From NCBI RefSeq assembly GCF_000002995.4, contig NW_025062475.1:12866687-12930686 (forward strand): a stretch of DNA of 64,000 nucleotides, read 5' to 3'. Positions 27,585-41,800 of this stretch are shown one piece after another (the first letter of the stretch is position 1; every line of letters starts with the position of its first letter). Position numbers and translations under genes: made by a program. Under the pieces are notes generated by a model. It was not told where the DNA came from. It searched no databases and saw only the letters and a list, made by a program, of their open reading frames with translations. Source of the DNA: Brugia malayi (Eukaryota > Nematoda > Chromadorea > Rhabditida > Onchocercidae).

Positions 27585-28915
27585 ATGCCACATGAAGACA
27601 AGGAACAGGAAGAAGAGCAAAAAGCTCGAACTGCTTATGATTTGATGCGAATGAGATTGGAAAGATTGCAGAAAAATATTGTATGCTTGTTGATTTTAAT
27701 TTTCCTCTTTAATTCGATTCGTTGATCTTTGTTTTCTCTTCTACTAGACCTCACTTCTCTTCCGTTCTCTGATCAATTAGTTTGTTCTTTATTTTTTGAC
27801 AAGCATCTTTATTGTATGTGATAGTGAGCTACAATAAATGACTTTATTGTATATGATGGTGAGTTACAATAAATGACAGGAAAAACCAGTGTCTATACCA
27901 CAACGACGAGATGGTCGGAAGCCACGACCGCCGCCAGATTTCGTCCGTAATGTTGTTGGTTCATCAGCCGCTGCTGGAAGTGCAGAATTTCACATTTTTC
28001 GGAACAATCGAAAACGAGAAATGGATCGGTATTTTCTTTTCAGATTTATAAAAATTAAAATTAACTTGGCGATGTTAAGTGTATTGTTAGACAGTCTTTT
28101 TTTGATTTTATAGCCTTCTTTATGCGTAATGGTGGAAATGTTTTTCAATATAAACAGAATATATTTAGTTAAATTATACTGCTTTTGACAGGTTGGATTA
28201 TATGAATAATAAAGCCTTGCAAGAAGAACTGGATGAGAAATTTTTGGCTGAAAGAAGAAGACGGGCGGAGGAGGAAGAAAAAAAAACAGCTAGAAAACGG
28301 TTAAAAAGGTAAAAGCATTTTTTTAGGTCATATGTATTTTGATTATTGTTTTCTAATTTTTAATTTTATTAATAAAAGAGACTGATGTTATTAATTATCA
28401 TGTCGTTACAGTTGGTTTTATGGTCAATTAACTTATTTCTCCATAAGATGGGTCAATTTTAACTGTTAAATGTAATATTTTCTTCTTAGTTTACTTGAAT
28501 CTTCTAGGGTACATGTCATGTCATCATAATTCGTTACTGCATAATTTCCACTGTTTTCAATGTACCGTTCGATTCAAATTTGATCATTACAAAAAAATTC
28601 ACTTGAAAATAAACTCTATTATTAAAATTTCACTGTTATTTTAGGCAACGTTACAAAGAAAAGATGAAGAGCTTAAAAAAGAAAAATGAGAAAAGTGGTA
28701 CAGAAAGTGAAGCTGATGGAGATGATTCGGAGTTGAGTTCAACTGTGGAAAACAAGGATGAGATATCGAACCAGGTTACGGATAAGGAGAATAACGAAGT
28801 AGTACAAACTGACGAAGTTTCTACGGTACCTGAAAAGCAAAGTATAGGAAAAGCAGAAATTGAGAAGACTGATGATTCGAGTTCATCAACAAAACGGAAG
28901 AAAGAGAACACCTAG
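27585..28915 (+). CDS. PRKRIP1: PRKRIP1 / DUF1168-family spliceosomal protein
   Basis: Exons 27,585-27,680, 27,880-28,028, 28,192-28,308 and 28,645-28,915 give 210 residues. The hallmark lies in exon 2: PRPPPDFVRNVVGSSAAAGS followed by AEFHIFR, which closely matches the human PRKRIP1 core ([20 protein letters not shown]). After it comes a long charged helix (YMNNKALQEELDEKF, then RRRRAEEEE and a KR-rich stretch). The acidic, serine-rich C-terminus ends in KRKKENT. In other animals the protein sits in the spliceosomal C complex, bridging RNA helices with its long helix, and was first found as a kinase PKR interactor. The start ATG directly follows TATTTTAG, which fits a spliced-leader acceptor. 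Introns are 163-336 nt, all GT-AG. A polyadenylation-like AATAAA lies at 28,962. Confidence 0.92.
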
Positions 28916-29262
28916 TGATTATATGATTTTTTGTTTATTGTCCATTCTTTTCATTTGTAAAAATAAATGTATTGTATATTTAGTGGCATAATTGTTTCAC
29001 GTTTACACTCGTATGATACAATTTCGGAATTTAAATTTGAAAGATTTGAATGATCTTTCACTGATCCATAAGATTTGTTGCTGAATTCAGTTCATACAAT
29101 GTTCGATGATACTGACGATATTCCTTGAAGTACTTTTTTCAACGTCACAGATAATAGCTCTGGCATTACTTAAAAGATAAATGCTGTATAATTATTTAAT
29201 TTCTATGGAATCTATCCTAGTAGTTAAATATTTAAATTTAAATTTCAATAATTAGTTTGAGA
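28916..29262 (+). other. intercistronic gap PRKRIP1-ABHD16
   Basis: Only 347 nt separate the stop codon of PRKRIP1 from the start of the next gene on the same strand. It contains AATAAA near 28,962 and ends in TTTCAATAATTAG shortly before the ABHD16 ATG, a plausible trans-splice acceptor. The layout is compatible with a nematode operon. Confidence 0.45.
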
Positions 29263-32200
29263 ATGACACCGGCTGAGATGCTATTAAGCTTAATAAGAGG
29301 TCCAAAGGTATATGCATACATTCGTCGTCATAACACAGTTTTCCCGAGTAATTCATTGGAATATGTGAGTGAAACAATGTTAACAGTTATGAATGGATGT
29401 TATACAGTATGTTCAGTGGTTTCACCATTTCTTCTTTTGGTATGTTATTATTACATTTGAAATTTAGTTAACGCCAATAAATTTAAAGTTTTTATATACA
29501 AAAATTGTACAAATTTGAAGAATTTTCGAGAAAAGAAAAAAGACAATGCTGTGGAAATAGTTTTATTGCCAAAAAATTTCTCAAATAAGAATACAACAAA
29601 GTTTTTCCATTCTTATTTTTTCTTGAAGGTTATTTTTGTCAAGAATTCTCAGAAAAAAGAAAAGAAAACTCCCTGACAATTTTTCGATAATTAGTTCAAG
29701 ATACTAATTAAATTTATGTCATGCTTATTTCTAACGAGAGATTTTATTGTTTCTTTTGCATTCCCCTCTTTTTTCTTATTCTATGATTTTCTGTTTTTTC
29801 TTTTTTGTATTTTCTTGTTCATAATAAGCTCATTAATTTATATTGCTTAATTCGAGTATTGTTTTATATTTCACTTTCTTATAGTAAACATTGTCATATT
29901 ATTAGAAATAACTGATAGATAACATATTAAAATATTGAAAAATTAGACTTTAAAAAAAAAAGGTGGAATTTATCAAAAGCTATGCAAATTATTATTTCTT
30001 TCAAATTTTAGATTGCTTATAATCGTTCATTATTGAATGGAACAAACTTTATGATGTTAGCAAAATTTACGGTAACATATTATGTAATAGCGATTAGTAT
30101 GAGAACTATCGGAAGAATATTTAATCCAGAATATCGTCGATTTGCTGATACATTATTTAAAGCTCATTTGCATGGTCAAAATGCGAGTTCACTATTACTA
30201 GGATATGATTATGAGGTATCGATCAATTTATAATTTTTTTTTTTTCATATATCAATTTGAAATTCAAAAAAAAATTTTTTTTTTCTGCTTTGCAGGAATT
30301 TTTATTCCATTTGGAAAACAGGAATTGTTGAATATTAAAGAAAAAAAAAAATACTAATTTAAAATTGCATTTGTGTTTTCAACTTTTAGTTATTTGCTGC
30401 ACCAATTGATTTTCGTGCTCGTAAAGAGTCGCGAAAATATTTCGAAACACCAAGAAGATTTACAACTACTGGAAATATATTATACACCGCGTTACGTGAT
30501 CGTCTATCTTACAATATTGCTTATAGTTTTGCGCGTGTACTTGTTTATCCTGGTTCAGCAGCATTATTGAATAAATTAATTCAATCATTTTTGATTGAGA
30601 ATCGAAGGAAACTTGTGGTCGAAAAGGTTAATTTAAGATAATTTTTTTGATTAGTATAAATTAATATTTCTTTTTCACCACTTCCTTCATTGAAATTTTT
30701 TAATTGCTCATTCACTACTGTTATTCTTCACTGTACAATTAATTTTACTATGATAATATCAGTATTTTTTGAGTTTTTTTTTTTTTTTTTTTTTTCACTT
30801 TATCTAATTTTAATTGATTTTCATTGTTAAGGGTGCTATGCGAGGTGTTTTAATGACAAGGGAAGGTAATCGAGTAGATAGTATGTTTGTTGATCGTCGA
30901 GAACAGGGAGAAAATGGTGATATTCTGGTTGTAACATGTGAGGGAAATGCTGGATTTTATGAAACTGGTATTATGCCAACACCACTTACACTAAATTATT
31001 CTGTGCTTGGATGGAATCAACCTGGTTGATACCTTTTCTTAAATTAAAAATTTTATTCGTTAATTTTTTCTAAAAAAAAAAAAAAAAAATTTAATAGTAA
31101 CAAATAATTTGTGATAATTGTTATTGTATTTTACCATTATTTACATCACATAGATATATAGATACATAAGAAAAAAAAAGACCTGTATAAGACTCATTAC
31201 TAGTTCATCCCATTTACATATTTAACTACATGCTTTTTGAATATCAAAACCTTTAACAAAGTTTTTTTTTTCTTATACAAAATTTTGGAATATTCGGAAT
31301 ATGTCAAGTACTGAGAGAACTTTAAATATATTTTAGAAGTAATGGTTATATCTTTGAACCAAATTTTGTTAATGTTTACCTGAATTATTGTACAAAAGCT
31401 TTAGGATTTGGTGAAAGTAGCGGTATGCCAACACCGAAACAAACAGTTGCATCAATTGATGCTGTTATTCAATATGCAATACATAAATTAGGTTTTGAGG
31501 AAGAGCAAATTGTTATCTATGCATGGTCAATTGGTGGATTTCCAGCAACATGGGCTGCTGCTAATTATCCAAATATCAAAGTACTGTTTGATTCCGTTAA
31601 ATTTTAATTGATTTTTGTTTTAAAAATTAATTTCCAGAAGATTACTAATAGTTTTGCTTAATTTTCGAAATATTATATTAATAAATTAGTATACATATTC
31701 TTTCATGTGCATAATTTTTAACGTTACACTGTAAACTTATTACTAATGTAAGGAGTTATGAATATGGAAGTTTTACACATAACACCGAAATATTTAAAAT
31801 TAAAACAATGATAAATCGTAATTTTTAATATTTTGCATTTTTTATTTTCGGCTCTGATATTGGATGCAACATTTGATGATCTCTTACCTCTTGCCGAGGC
31901 TAAAATGCCGAGATCATGGGCACCATTAGTCGAATTCATCGTTCGGACATACTTTGACATGCCGATCGCTATGCAGGTTAGTATTTTGATTCTCAATTAA
32001 AACGAGGAATGTATGATTTTATCGTATGTTGGCGTATAACATAGTGATAATAATCCACGAGTGTTTTGATTCTTCATCAAGCATAAATCTCATAAACTTA
32101 TTTTTTGATCAGATTTAATGACTGGTTATTAATAAAATCTATGAATAAATCCTGGTAACTGAGATAAAACTGATAAACATCTTAGTCAGTAATGTTGTTT

Positions 32201-32865
32201 AGGTATTCATGCTTTGATAAGAAAGTTTCTAGGAATACCTGATTTTAATTTGAAAAAAGAAAAGTTAAACTAATTAAGTTAGTTTATTTTGCTTCCACTT
32301 ATTTTGAACGATAATAATTTACTTGAGTTTCTCAGAAGAGTGCTACTTTTAGATTTATTTATTTATTTTTCTTTACATTTTTTTTCTTTTTTTCTTTTTC
32401 TTTGCAAAAGACTTAATTTTTTGCTGAAATTGAATACTTCAATTTGAAGTGAAAATTTCATCTTTAGTATTTCAGTTGACTGCATATAATGGTCCTTTAG
32501 TGTTAATCAGACGTACTCAAGATGAAATGATCATAACGACAGAGGGTACAAGTGAAGAACGTCTTGCTACAAATCGTGCTAACAATTTATTAAAATCAAT
32601 CCTTCGTGCACGACATCCTAATCTGATAAATGATGACGATGCAGAACTAGCAGTAGATGTTTGGTTAGCAGCAACACCGTTAGAACGAATATCGTTAACT
32701 AAGGACTGCCCAAAAACTTTAGCAATGGATAATATTGAGAATTTAACCAAACAAAACCGGAATATCTTGATACATTGTCTGTGCTCAAAGTATTTAGTAG
32801 ATTTTGATTCCAGTCACAATACTCCTCTTGATCTATCATTATTCACAGTACCATCATCATTTTAG
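29263..32865 (+). CDS. abhd16: ABHD16-type membrane serine hydrolase (phosphatidylserine lipase family)
   Basis: Seven exons (29,263-29,439; 30,012-30,215; 30,390-30,626; 30,832-31,024; 31,405-31,580; 31,851-31,976; 32,476-32,865) yield 500 residues, close to human ABHD16A (558). The N-terminal part has two hydrophobic segments in exons 1-2, then the NPEYRRF motif. Later blocks agree with the family: MFVDRR, CEGNAGFYE, VLGWNQPGFGES, the nucleophile elbow YAWSIGGF with the catalytic Ser, LDATFDD with the likely catalytic Asp, LVLIRRTQDE, and the His in SSHNTPLDLS. In mammals the enzyme makes lysophosphatidylserine from phosphatidylserine in the endoplasmic reticulum. Oddity: the exon beginning at 31,851 has TTTTCG instead of TTTTCAG before it, although phase and homology fix it there. 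An in-frame AG at 31,897-31,898 could be used instead but would remove the catalytic Asp block. The start at 29,263 was chosen because MTPAEMLLSLIRGPKVY aligns with the family's N-terminus. Confidence 0.93.
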
Positions 32866-35703
32866 ATAGAACTAGAATAAAGTTAAAACATGTTAATTGA
32901 TTGAGGACGAGAAAATTTAAATGTTAAGTATTTCTATTTCTAGCAGATTTGTAATATTTCTATCTTCTCGTACTTAGCCTTATTCCCATAATATATTACT
33001 TTTGTAAATATTAAGTGAAAGCAGAAAATTGTTAGTAGTGATAAACTTATCAACTTAATATTTGTTTTATATTGTAAAATTTCGACATTAAATGTTATCT
33101 TCAACTGATATTAATATTGTCTGACAGTCCAGAAGTTAGGTTAAAATAAAATGACTGTCCGATGATGAAAATTTATTTTTCATAGAAATTATGTTTAAGT
33201 GGAATGCTTGAAATAATTGATTACGTAGGAAATACTCATTCTGTGAATTTATCAACTAATTAGCAGCTATAAATTTAGTTGAATTTTGCTTTAAAAAAAA
33301 TTTAATTTCCTTGATACCTTTTTATGGTAAAATAAATACGATATAGCTGCGAAATGCTTTATCGAACAGTAATAATTTTAAAAATGTCAGTGTTTTTCTC
33401 ATTTTTGCAAAGAAGTAATAAAAGAAAATATATCAGATTTCTTTTCTGGATTCTCTTCTAATTAATTCAAACAGTTTTTTTCACGCTTATGTGTGCATTT
33501 TTAGATAAATTTCAGAGTGTTCAAATTTTTGTACGGGTTTTTTTTAATATTTCATCAATTATTTATTAATATATTTTTCCATGTTTGTTGCTTAACGTAT
33601 ATTATTGTATTGTCATGTCCTATTCTTAAATATCAAAGTGAAATTGTAAGCTCAAAATTTTTCCTTTCAATCAAATTATAAAAATTAATATAAACGATTT
33701 GAAGGGAAATTTTTGAACTATATGTTCACTATCGAGAGAATATGTAAAAATTATTTCAGTTTGGTTTTCTGTAAATTCAATTAAATTTTAATGTTATAAT
33801 CAGCTATAACAAGTTGTTGAATGCTTCATGCAGCTTAATTATTTCTTTTTTTTTCGTTTTGTTTTTTTAATGCAGTAAAAATCTACACAATTTAGTCTAC
33901 ATTTAATCTAAAACATCATCCAATAAAATTTTTATCAAAGAAATGAATATAAATCGGTAAAGAATTTTTTTCTTTTAAGTAAAAAGAGACGGATACAATT
34001 CTATCAGAATCTATTTCCGATATTTTGACAAGAGTTATAAATCTTATGGATCAGATTTGAGAAAGTTTAAAGACCAAAACAATTAAATGAAGTGTTAATT
34101 CATCTAATTTATTTTTGTATTTTTAAGGACCTTTAAAAATTTGTGAAGCAGTTATTTTGTCGTATTTGTCAATAGAGCAACTTTCATAATCATTGACTAT
34201 ATTTGAAGCTTAATAATTCTAAAATTTAAAATTTCAATTCTGAGCAAAGTTAAAAGCTTGTGCATTCAAAATTCTCTGATTATCACTGCACATCTCTTTT
34301 TTGATAAGAATTCCGCAAAATAATATTCCTCTGATGAATATATTAAACTTAGAAACTATGCTTTCATTTCTTTTAATCTTAAAATAGTACAACCTTCATA
34401 AAGAAGAACTAGAAAATTTGCAATTAATAAATTTAATTAAATTTTATTTATTTTCTTTTAGGAATTAATTTACTGTTTGGTAATGAAATTTAAGAATTAT
34501 TTGTTAAACAAATCTATCGAATAAGGCATTTTAACACTTTTTCCATAAATTGTATCATCAAAAAGATATTTTATTACTCTTTCTCGTACATTTTGTTTAA
34601 AAATTCTTAAATTTCCTAAAATTCTAATCTTTACTTTTCTTTTCGTCTTTTCCTCCTCTTTTTTTTTTTCTGGAAAACTAGCATTTTTCTACACAACGAA
34701 AATTTTCATTATCAAAAAAAATTATACAAACTAACTAACTGTTGAACATATCGTACTAAAATGAAAATCAAAACGACGATAGAATGATTTGTCATTTATG
34801 TAAATAAAAATTTTGTTTGCTTACTTTCTTAAAGCTATGTCTGAGTAAAATTTACAAGTTAATATTTGCTAGATTGATACTTTTTCTCTGTGTCTTCATT
34901 CTTCATTTTCCCTTTTTCGTTTTATTTCTTATGTCACCTATTCATCTCATACATTATTTTAATCTTCTTTTTATCCTACCATTACTTCATTTTTCAATGC
35001 ATCAAATTCTTTTCATTTCATATCTTGTCATATCATCTAAAACAATTTCTTCTCTGTCTTTTCTAAGAAAATAAGTAAAAGAAAGTTTGAAAATTTTAGC
35101 ATAACTTTTCATCCTGTACATTTACAATCTCATCTCATCATTCTTTTTTTCCATTAACAAAAAAAAAAAAAAAAAACATATGTATTTCAATATATTTCCT
35201 TTTGCTTTCACTTTTCTTATCCTTTCTTTTTTTTTTTTCCATTGTACTTAACTCTTTTCAATCGCAAATATTTGCAATAAAAATGAAAAGATGAATTCTG
35301 GTAGAGTTTTTTTTTTTTTTTTTTTTCGTTTTTTCATTTTCTTTTTTTTTCCATTTTTTTTTTAAGCAATACTTTTTTAATATTACTACATGAACGAAAA
35401 AAAAAAAAAAAAAAAAAACGAAACATTTTCCTTCATTTTTTCCTTTTGTCATAAGTTAAAGAAAATGATGATTATGAGGATGAAAGATGATGATTGTTAG
35501 CATGGAAAATGATAGTGATTATTAAGATGGTGATTGATAACAATAGTAATTATTATTGCTATCATTACAGTAATAATGATGATGATAAGAGTAATTATTA
35601 TTATCATTACAACAAAAATGATTATTAATGATTACTAGTGATATTAATTGTTATTATTAATGATAGTGATGAATTTAACACAAAATATCTCGTAGATCAC
35701 TCT

Positions 35704-35807
35704 GTACAGTATACCATCGTTCCGCACAATATGCCATCACAACGTACAGTATACCTATGTGAACACGCGAACGTATGAATACAGTATACCAAGTATGTAC
35801 AGTACCA
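35704..35807. repeat. cluster of five GTACAGTATACC-like motifs
   Basis: GTACAGTATACC or close variants occur at about 35,704, 35,723 (GCACAATATGCC), 35,744, 35,779 and 35,797, within a patch less A/T-rich than its surroundings and including CACGCGAACG. Spacing is irregular (about 18-35 bp). Shortly after, TTTATTTCAAACGATACCGTA is present twice (about 35,871 and 35,905). Confidence 0.7.
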
Positions 35808-38800
35808 TACAATGAGTTTAATTATGAACGATATTTCTTACAAATTAATTGTACCAAATTTTATCTTTTTTTATTTCAAACGATACCGTAATTTTTATTT
35901 TTTATTTCAAACGATACCGTATCCAACAATATACGATATGTAGGATATCTAGATGCTTTAAAATCAATGAATCGGAAACTATCAGTAAATAATTGTTATC
36001 GTTATTAAATTGTCAGTCATCCTAAGTTTGATATGTAATTAATGCTTTTAATAATCTATTAATTTTAGAATTTCATATTCTGTTTTATAATTACCCAAAA
36101 ATTAGCGCTGTAAAATTATCCTAAAATTTGATTGTATATTTCTTTCTTTCCTCTATAATCTTTCTTTCTTATTATAATTAATTAATATTAAGTGAAACGC
36201 AAAAAAAAAAAAAGGAACAAATGCAATTTAATTTGCACTTGCACTACAAATTATTTAAATGTATAATAATTGATTAATTATTATATATATGTAATGTTTT
36301 AATCATTACCAGATAAAAACCAAATTTTTATATTTTACCAAAAATTTTTTCCATTTTAAATTCGGTCATACTAATTTTTTACCAAAAAAAAAAAAAGAAA
36401 CTTCAATAAAATTTTGTCATTTATAAATATAAGAATTAATTCACGTAAATTTATTAATGGGAGAAAAGAATTTATTGTAATTTTAAATTATCAAGAGAGA
36501 GAGAGAAAAGAAAAAAGAAGAAAAGATTTAGCTTTTCAAATATTTTATGATATCTTATTGTCATATAAATGCAAAAATAATAACTTTTAATAGGAAAAGA
36601 AAAATTTTTGACAAATCGATAATTTTTATATTTTAAGAATAATAATACATATTTGTTACAGCTTTCTGCTAGCAAATATGGTTTATGCTATTTAATGGGC
36701 CATAAAATTATTGATAAGCAAACGACAACCATTGAATGTAGAAGTTGAATTGATAACAAATACGTTTTGTATGATAGATTTTAAGCATTTTATGTGCTTT
36801 ATAGAATTTGTAGTAAATTCTAGACACAAATAATTTCCATTTCAAATCATTTATAAAATTATTTAACAAATTATATAATAATTTAAACAAATAAATTCAT
36901 TTTTCAATATTTTTTCTCAAAAATTTCAAACTTTAATATTACTATTATCAGCTACGATATCTAATTAGATCGAATTTATTTTTCGAAAAATTATAATTTT
37001 ACAATGTTTTAATGTTTCTTTTAAATCAAATTTTTATCTTTTTCCATTTTCCAACGAACGTAATTTTCTTTTTTTTTTTTTTTCGTCATTTCCAAAATTT
37101 CTTACCATATTATCCTTTCTGTAGAGAAATTCATGCATGAATGATTCTTGTAAGTTATTATTAAAAAAATTTTTTAGATAAATCTATCGTTTTTTTTTTA
37201 TTTTATTATTGTAAGTTTCAAATGTAAGGTTTAGCTTTATCAAAAAATTTCTACAAAATTAATAAATAACTTATAGCTTAATTAATTTAAATAATTATTA
37301 ACATTTAGACCTATCTTCATTCTTCCTTTCTTTTTTTTCCTACTTTTTTTTTTTGTAAAGAAAGAAAGAGAATGTGAAAAAAAAAAAAATAAGCCAAGAT
37401 TTTAAATTTTTCACAAAAGATTGACAACTTATCAATCATTGTTGTGAAATATTCTAACAAAACTTTCATATCACCGTTGCTTGTCATACTAATTTCTTGC
37501 AAATTACAATTGAACGAAACTAACTTATTGAAAAAAGTCAATTCTTTGGTTTTTGATATAAATTTTTTTAATTTTTTGGTTTTTTTTTCTTCAAAATAAT
37601 TAACTTTTTACCTATTTATTTCTACATTTTGATTTTAAATAAAAAAAAAAAAAAAAAACATATGCTATACTTTTTTTTTTTAAAATAAGAACCAATATAA
37701 TTTTTAATATTCATATTATAATTTGAATAAAATTGTCGATTTTTATGTAATTTTAATTTTAACTCTAACATTTAATAATAAAGTTTAGCTTATTATCATC
37801 AAAAAATTTCAATCATTTCTAATGGATAATTTAAAAAAAGAAAAAATTTTGTCACACATTCCAAGATATGATTGTCATATGGAAAATATAAGTTTTTCTT
37901 GTTTTTTCTTATGTTCTTTTTTCTCATAAATGAATTATAGCATAAATTAAGCTGAAGAAAAATAAATGAATAAATAAATCAAATGCTAATGAAAATGACA
38001 TATTTGCATAAAATAATCATTATAAATTAAAAAAAAAAAAATAATTTCCATTTTTACTTAACTCCTATAAGTTATTTTTCTTCTTATAATATTCTTATAA
38101 TAAATATTTTTATGATATACTTTGTTATCACATTTCAATACTGATGTAATATAAAAAATTTAATTTAATATATAATTTTTATAAAATAATCAATCCTTTT
38201 ATATTTCATAAATATTATGAAAATTTATTTCAACCATTTTATCACTTACTGTTGCCAATCTTTTAATATTATTGAAATTTGAAATCTCTAAAGATTTTTT
38301 CAAAGAATATATTTAAGTTAATGTTTAAGACGAAATAATTAATTAAATAATCAAACAATTCTTTTTCAGGAAAATTATTTAAACTTATTAGCCATCTATA
38401 TTATTTATTCACTTATTTATGTTTTATGAAAAGAAAAATTAAAGAAAAAAAAAAGCACAATTAATAATTAGAAATTAAAAGTTTGTTGAAATATTTTAAT
38501 AAACATATATTTTATTAAAACTATTATTAAATTTTTATGATTTTATGATTTTTTTGTTGTAGAAAAACAATTCAAAATTTTTAACAATGATTTAATTAAT
38601 TTCAACTTTTTGTTCGTAATATAATTTAATTAAATTATTGTTAATCATTGATCAAATACAATTAATTTCCATCCTTATAATACATACTTATGAATTTAAA
38701 TTACTAATTATTAAATTTTTTTTTTTTTTTTTGCTTTAACCGTATGTTAATCGTTTTTTTTTGCGAAAAGTAAAAAAGTGGTTTAACAATTTTGAAAATT

Positions 38801-41800
38801 TTAAACTTTTACAAGCATTATCACTATTCCTGTCTTTTAACTTTTGCAATCGTAAACCTACTGTAGAGAATAAGAACCAAATGATAAGTGATAATGATAT
38901 TCGTTTTATCTTATCAGAAAAAAATTACATTTTTATTTTTACTTCTTATTACTTTCATTCGTTTCACTCTACGAATTCGTCACAAGCATTTATATTTTAT
39001 ATTTATTTAAAGTATTAAAGTTAAAAAAAAAAAAAAAAAAAAAAAACTTCCAATCTATGTTTTTTTGCTTTTGGAAATATAAAAAATGAAACTTTTATAG
39101 AAAAGAAAAAAAAAAACGAAAAATAGATTTAAAAATTATCATTTTTTTTCTAAAGAAAAAAAAAAAACTTTATTTGTTTAAACTAATTCTGTCAAAGTAT
39201 TTTTCAAGTATTGAATCTCAAAAATACAGAAAATAATGATAAAATGGTAGAGCAAAAATTTATATTATGATGTAGTAAAAATAAATATTTCTGATATATT
39301 TTAAAATTTTCTTCTTTCCTTTTTCAAAAAAGAACAAAAACAGTTGAAAATATGAATGCTTAATGAATGTGTTCAATTAATCTTTAATTTAAAATTATTA
39401 ATTAATGAATCATATAAATCTTTAGTTGCTGATAATTTCATAAAGCCAATGATTGTATAAATCTTTAATTGATAATCCTATGATTGCTTATCAAATGGTT
39501 GCATAAATCTTTATTTGATAATACTAAAAGTTAATTAATTAAATCTTTAGTTGATAGTATTGAAATTTATTCGTTAACAAATTGATCAATTTTTTTAATT
39601 GATAATAATTCTGAAGTTAATAATCATATGAAACCTTTGTTGATAATCATTTAAATTCTTCTCAAATCTATTGCAATATATCAATCATTTTTGTCATCGA
39701 TGAAAGAAAAAAAAAAAAGAAAAATGTTTTGCTAATTTCATTTTTACTTCTTTAAAACTTATTATACATTTTAAAATAAGAAAATAATGAAGTGCTAGAT
39801 AATAGATAAAATGAAAAAAACAAAAGTGTAAGTGTTAAAATTAAAAATTAAAAGTAATTTTATGATTTGAAAAAAAAAAAAAATTTTTTTTTTTTAATTT
39901 ATCCCTTTATTTTGGTCAATTTCATTTCAACATTAAAAGCAGAACTGTAATCGAATCATTTAAAAAAAAAAAAAAAACGAAAGAAAGAAAGAAAAGTATC
40001 ACATGGATTAAATTCTGTAATCATTGTTATTTATTTGTGAAATTGGAATTTTATGATTCATATAAATTGAATGCATTTATATAGATGACACATAACAAAT
40101 GCAAAAAAAAATAGGAAAATGTAAAACAGTATTTGCATTTAATGCTTAAATTTTATTTATTGAATTTTTATCAAACAAAAAAAAAAGTTTTTTTTTTTTT
40201 TTATTTTTAAAATATTTAGAATAAATGTTCTTCATCTTCTTATGCTTAATGTTGCAAAAGAAAAAAGAAAAAAGTTGAAGAAAAATGAATTTTCATTCCA
40301 TATGATTGTTTTTTCTTTCTATTATTTCTTTTTGTAAATTTTTCCATTTGATATTTTATCTTAAATATACTTTTTTTTTTTTTTTTTTTGAATCAAAAAT
40401 AAATTTAAATTGAAATATTATTAGCGCAATATTTTCTTGCATATTACTTTCGTGCAAATTAATTCATTTGGCGTTTGTATAAATTTTATTTTTGTTCATT
40501 AATTTGAATAGAAATCCCATTTTTGTTTTTTTTTCAATTTGAATTAAAGTACATTATTAGCATTATATTAAGTTTAATATTAATTAGCTGCTAGCAAATT
40601 GTTAGTTAGTTATAAAATTTTTAAAATTTATTGATTTTAATAATGATTAATACTAACTAAAATTTAATAATTTTAATTAGTATTTTTTCACTTATATCAG
40701 GATGTAAACATTTTTTTTTTTTTTTAAAAATAACTCTTTCTTCTCGTAACATTACTAATTCATAGATGTCAAACATTTTTAAGCTTGAACCGATCAATTT
40801 TTCTCAAAATTTTTCCTCAAAAATATGCAACATTCAATTTTTATGTAAAATTCAATTTTATTAATTAGTAAAATTTTATAAGCATAACTTAGATAAATTT
40901 TCATATAATAAAAAAAGAAAGCAAAACTCTTTTTTTTTTTTTTTTAATAATAAAATGTCATCTAAAAAATTAATTACATTGTCAAGATTTTGTCATCAAT
41001 AATTTCTTTTTTTTTTTTTTTTTTTTCCATCTAATTAGATGCTTTCGTGAATGATGAATTTGCAGTAAACATGATTTCTTGTGACAATTCTCATCATTTT
41101 CGGTTTCCATTCCGAAATAAATTTTATGACTTCAATTTTTTTTTTTTGTTTTTTTTTTGTTTTTAGGGGATTTGAAAAAAAAAAAATAGAAAAAATCTAA
41201 AGTTAAAAGACTTTTTCCGACATCGAAATTCTTTTTTTTTTGCTTTATTCTATTTTCATCAAATAAATTAATGCATATTTCCCTTCCGTATATGTGTTTT
41301 TATTCATACCTGAAATTATATAACTTTTAAGAAATGTAAACTGAAATGATTGTTTAAGTAATAATAATGAAATAAATTTGAATCATTTAATTCTTAATAA
41401 AAAAATATCAATTTATTAACAGTATTGATTATATATTATCATAATGATTAGAATTTCTTACTTATAATAGTAATACTTAATTTTTATCAAATAAATCCCT
41501 GTGAATAATTATCATTTTTGATTTAATAAATTAATGCACTCAAGAAATTTCAAATTTTCATGAGATAGATGAATCGTTTTAATATATTCATACATCTATA
41601 TTTTATAAAATTTCAATTAACTCCTAAAAGTCATGAATCATAATCCTTTTTGATTTAATTTCTTTGAATTTTCAATTTCTAATTTCTTATTCTAACTCAT
41701 TATTTTATCATTTTGTACTGTAAAAATAAAAAAACTAAAGTATCTGATCAAAAAAAAAAAAAATTAAAAACTCTTTTCTAATAATTTCTAATATTTTATA

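Noticed and set aside
28651..28911. 86-residue minus-strand frame
   Set aside because: Antisense shadow of the last exon of PRKRIP1.
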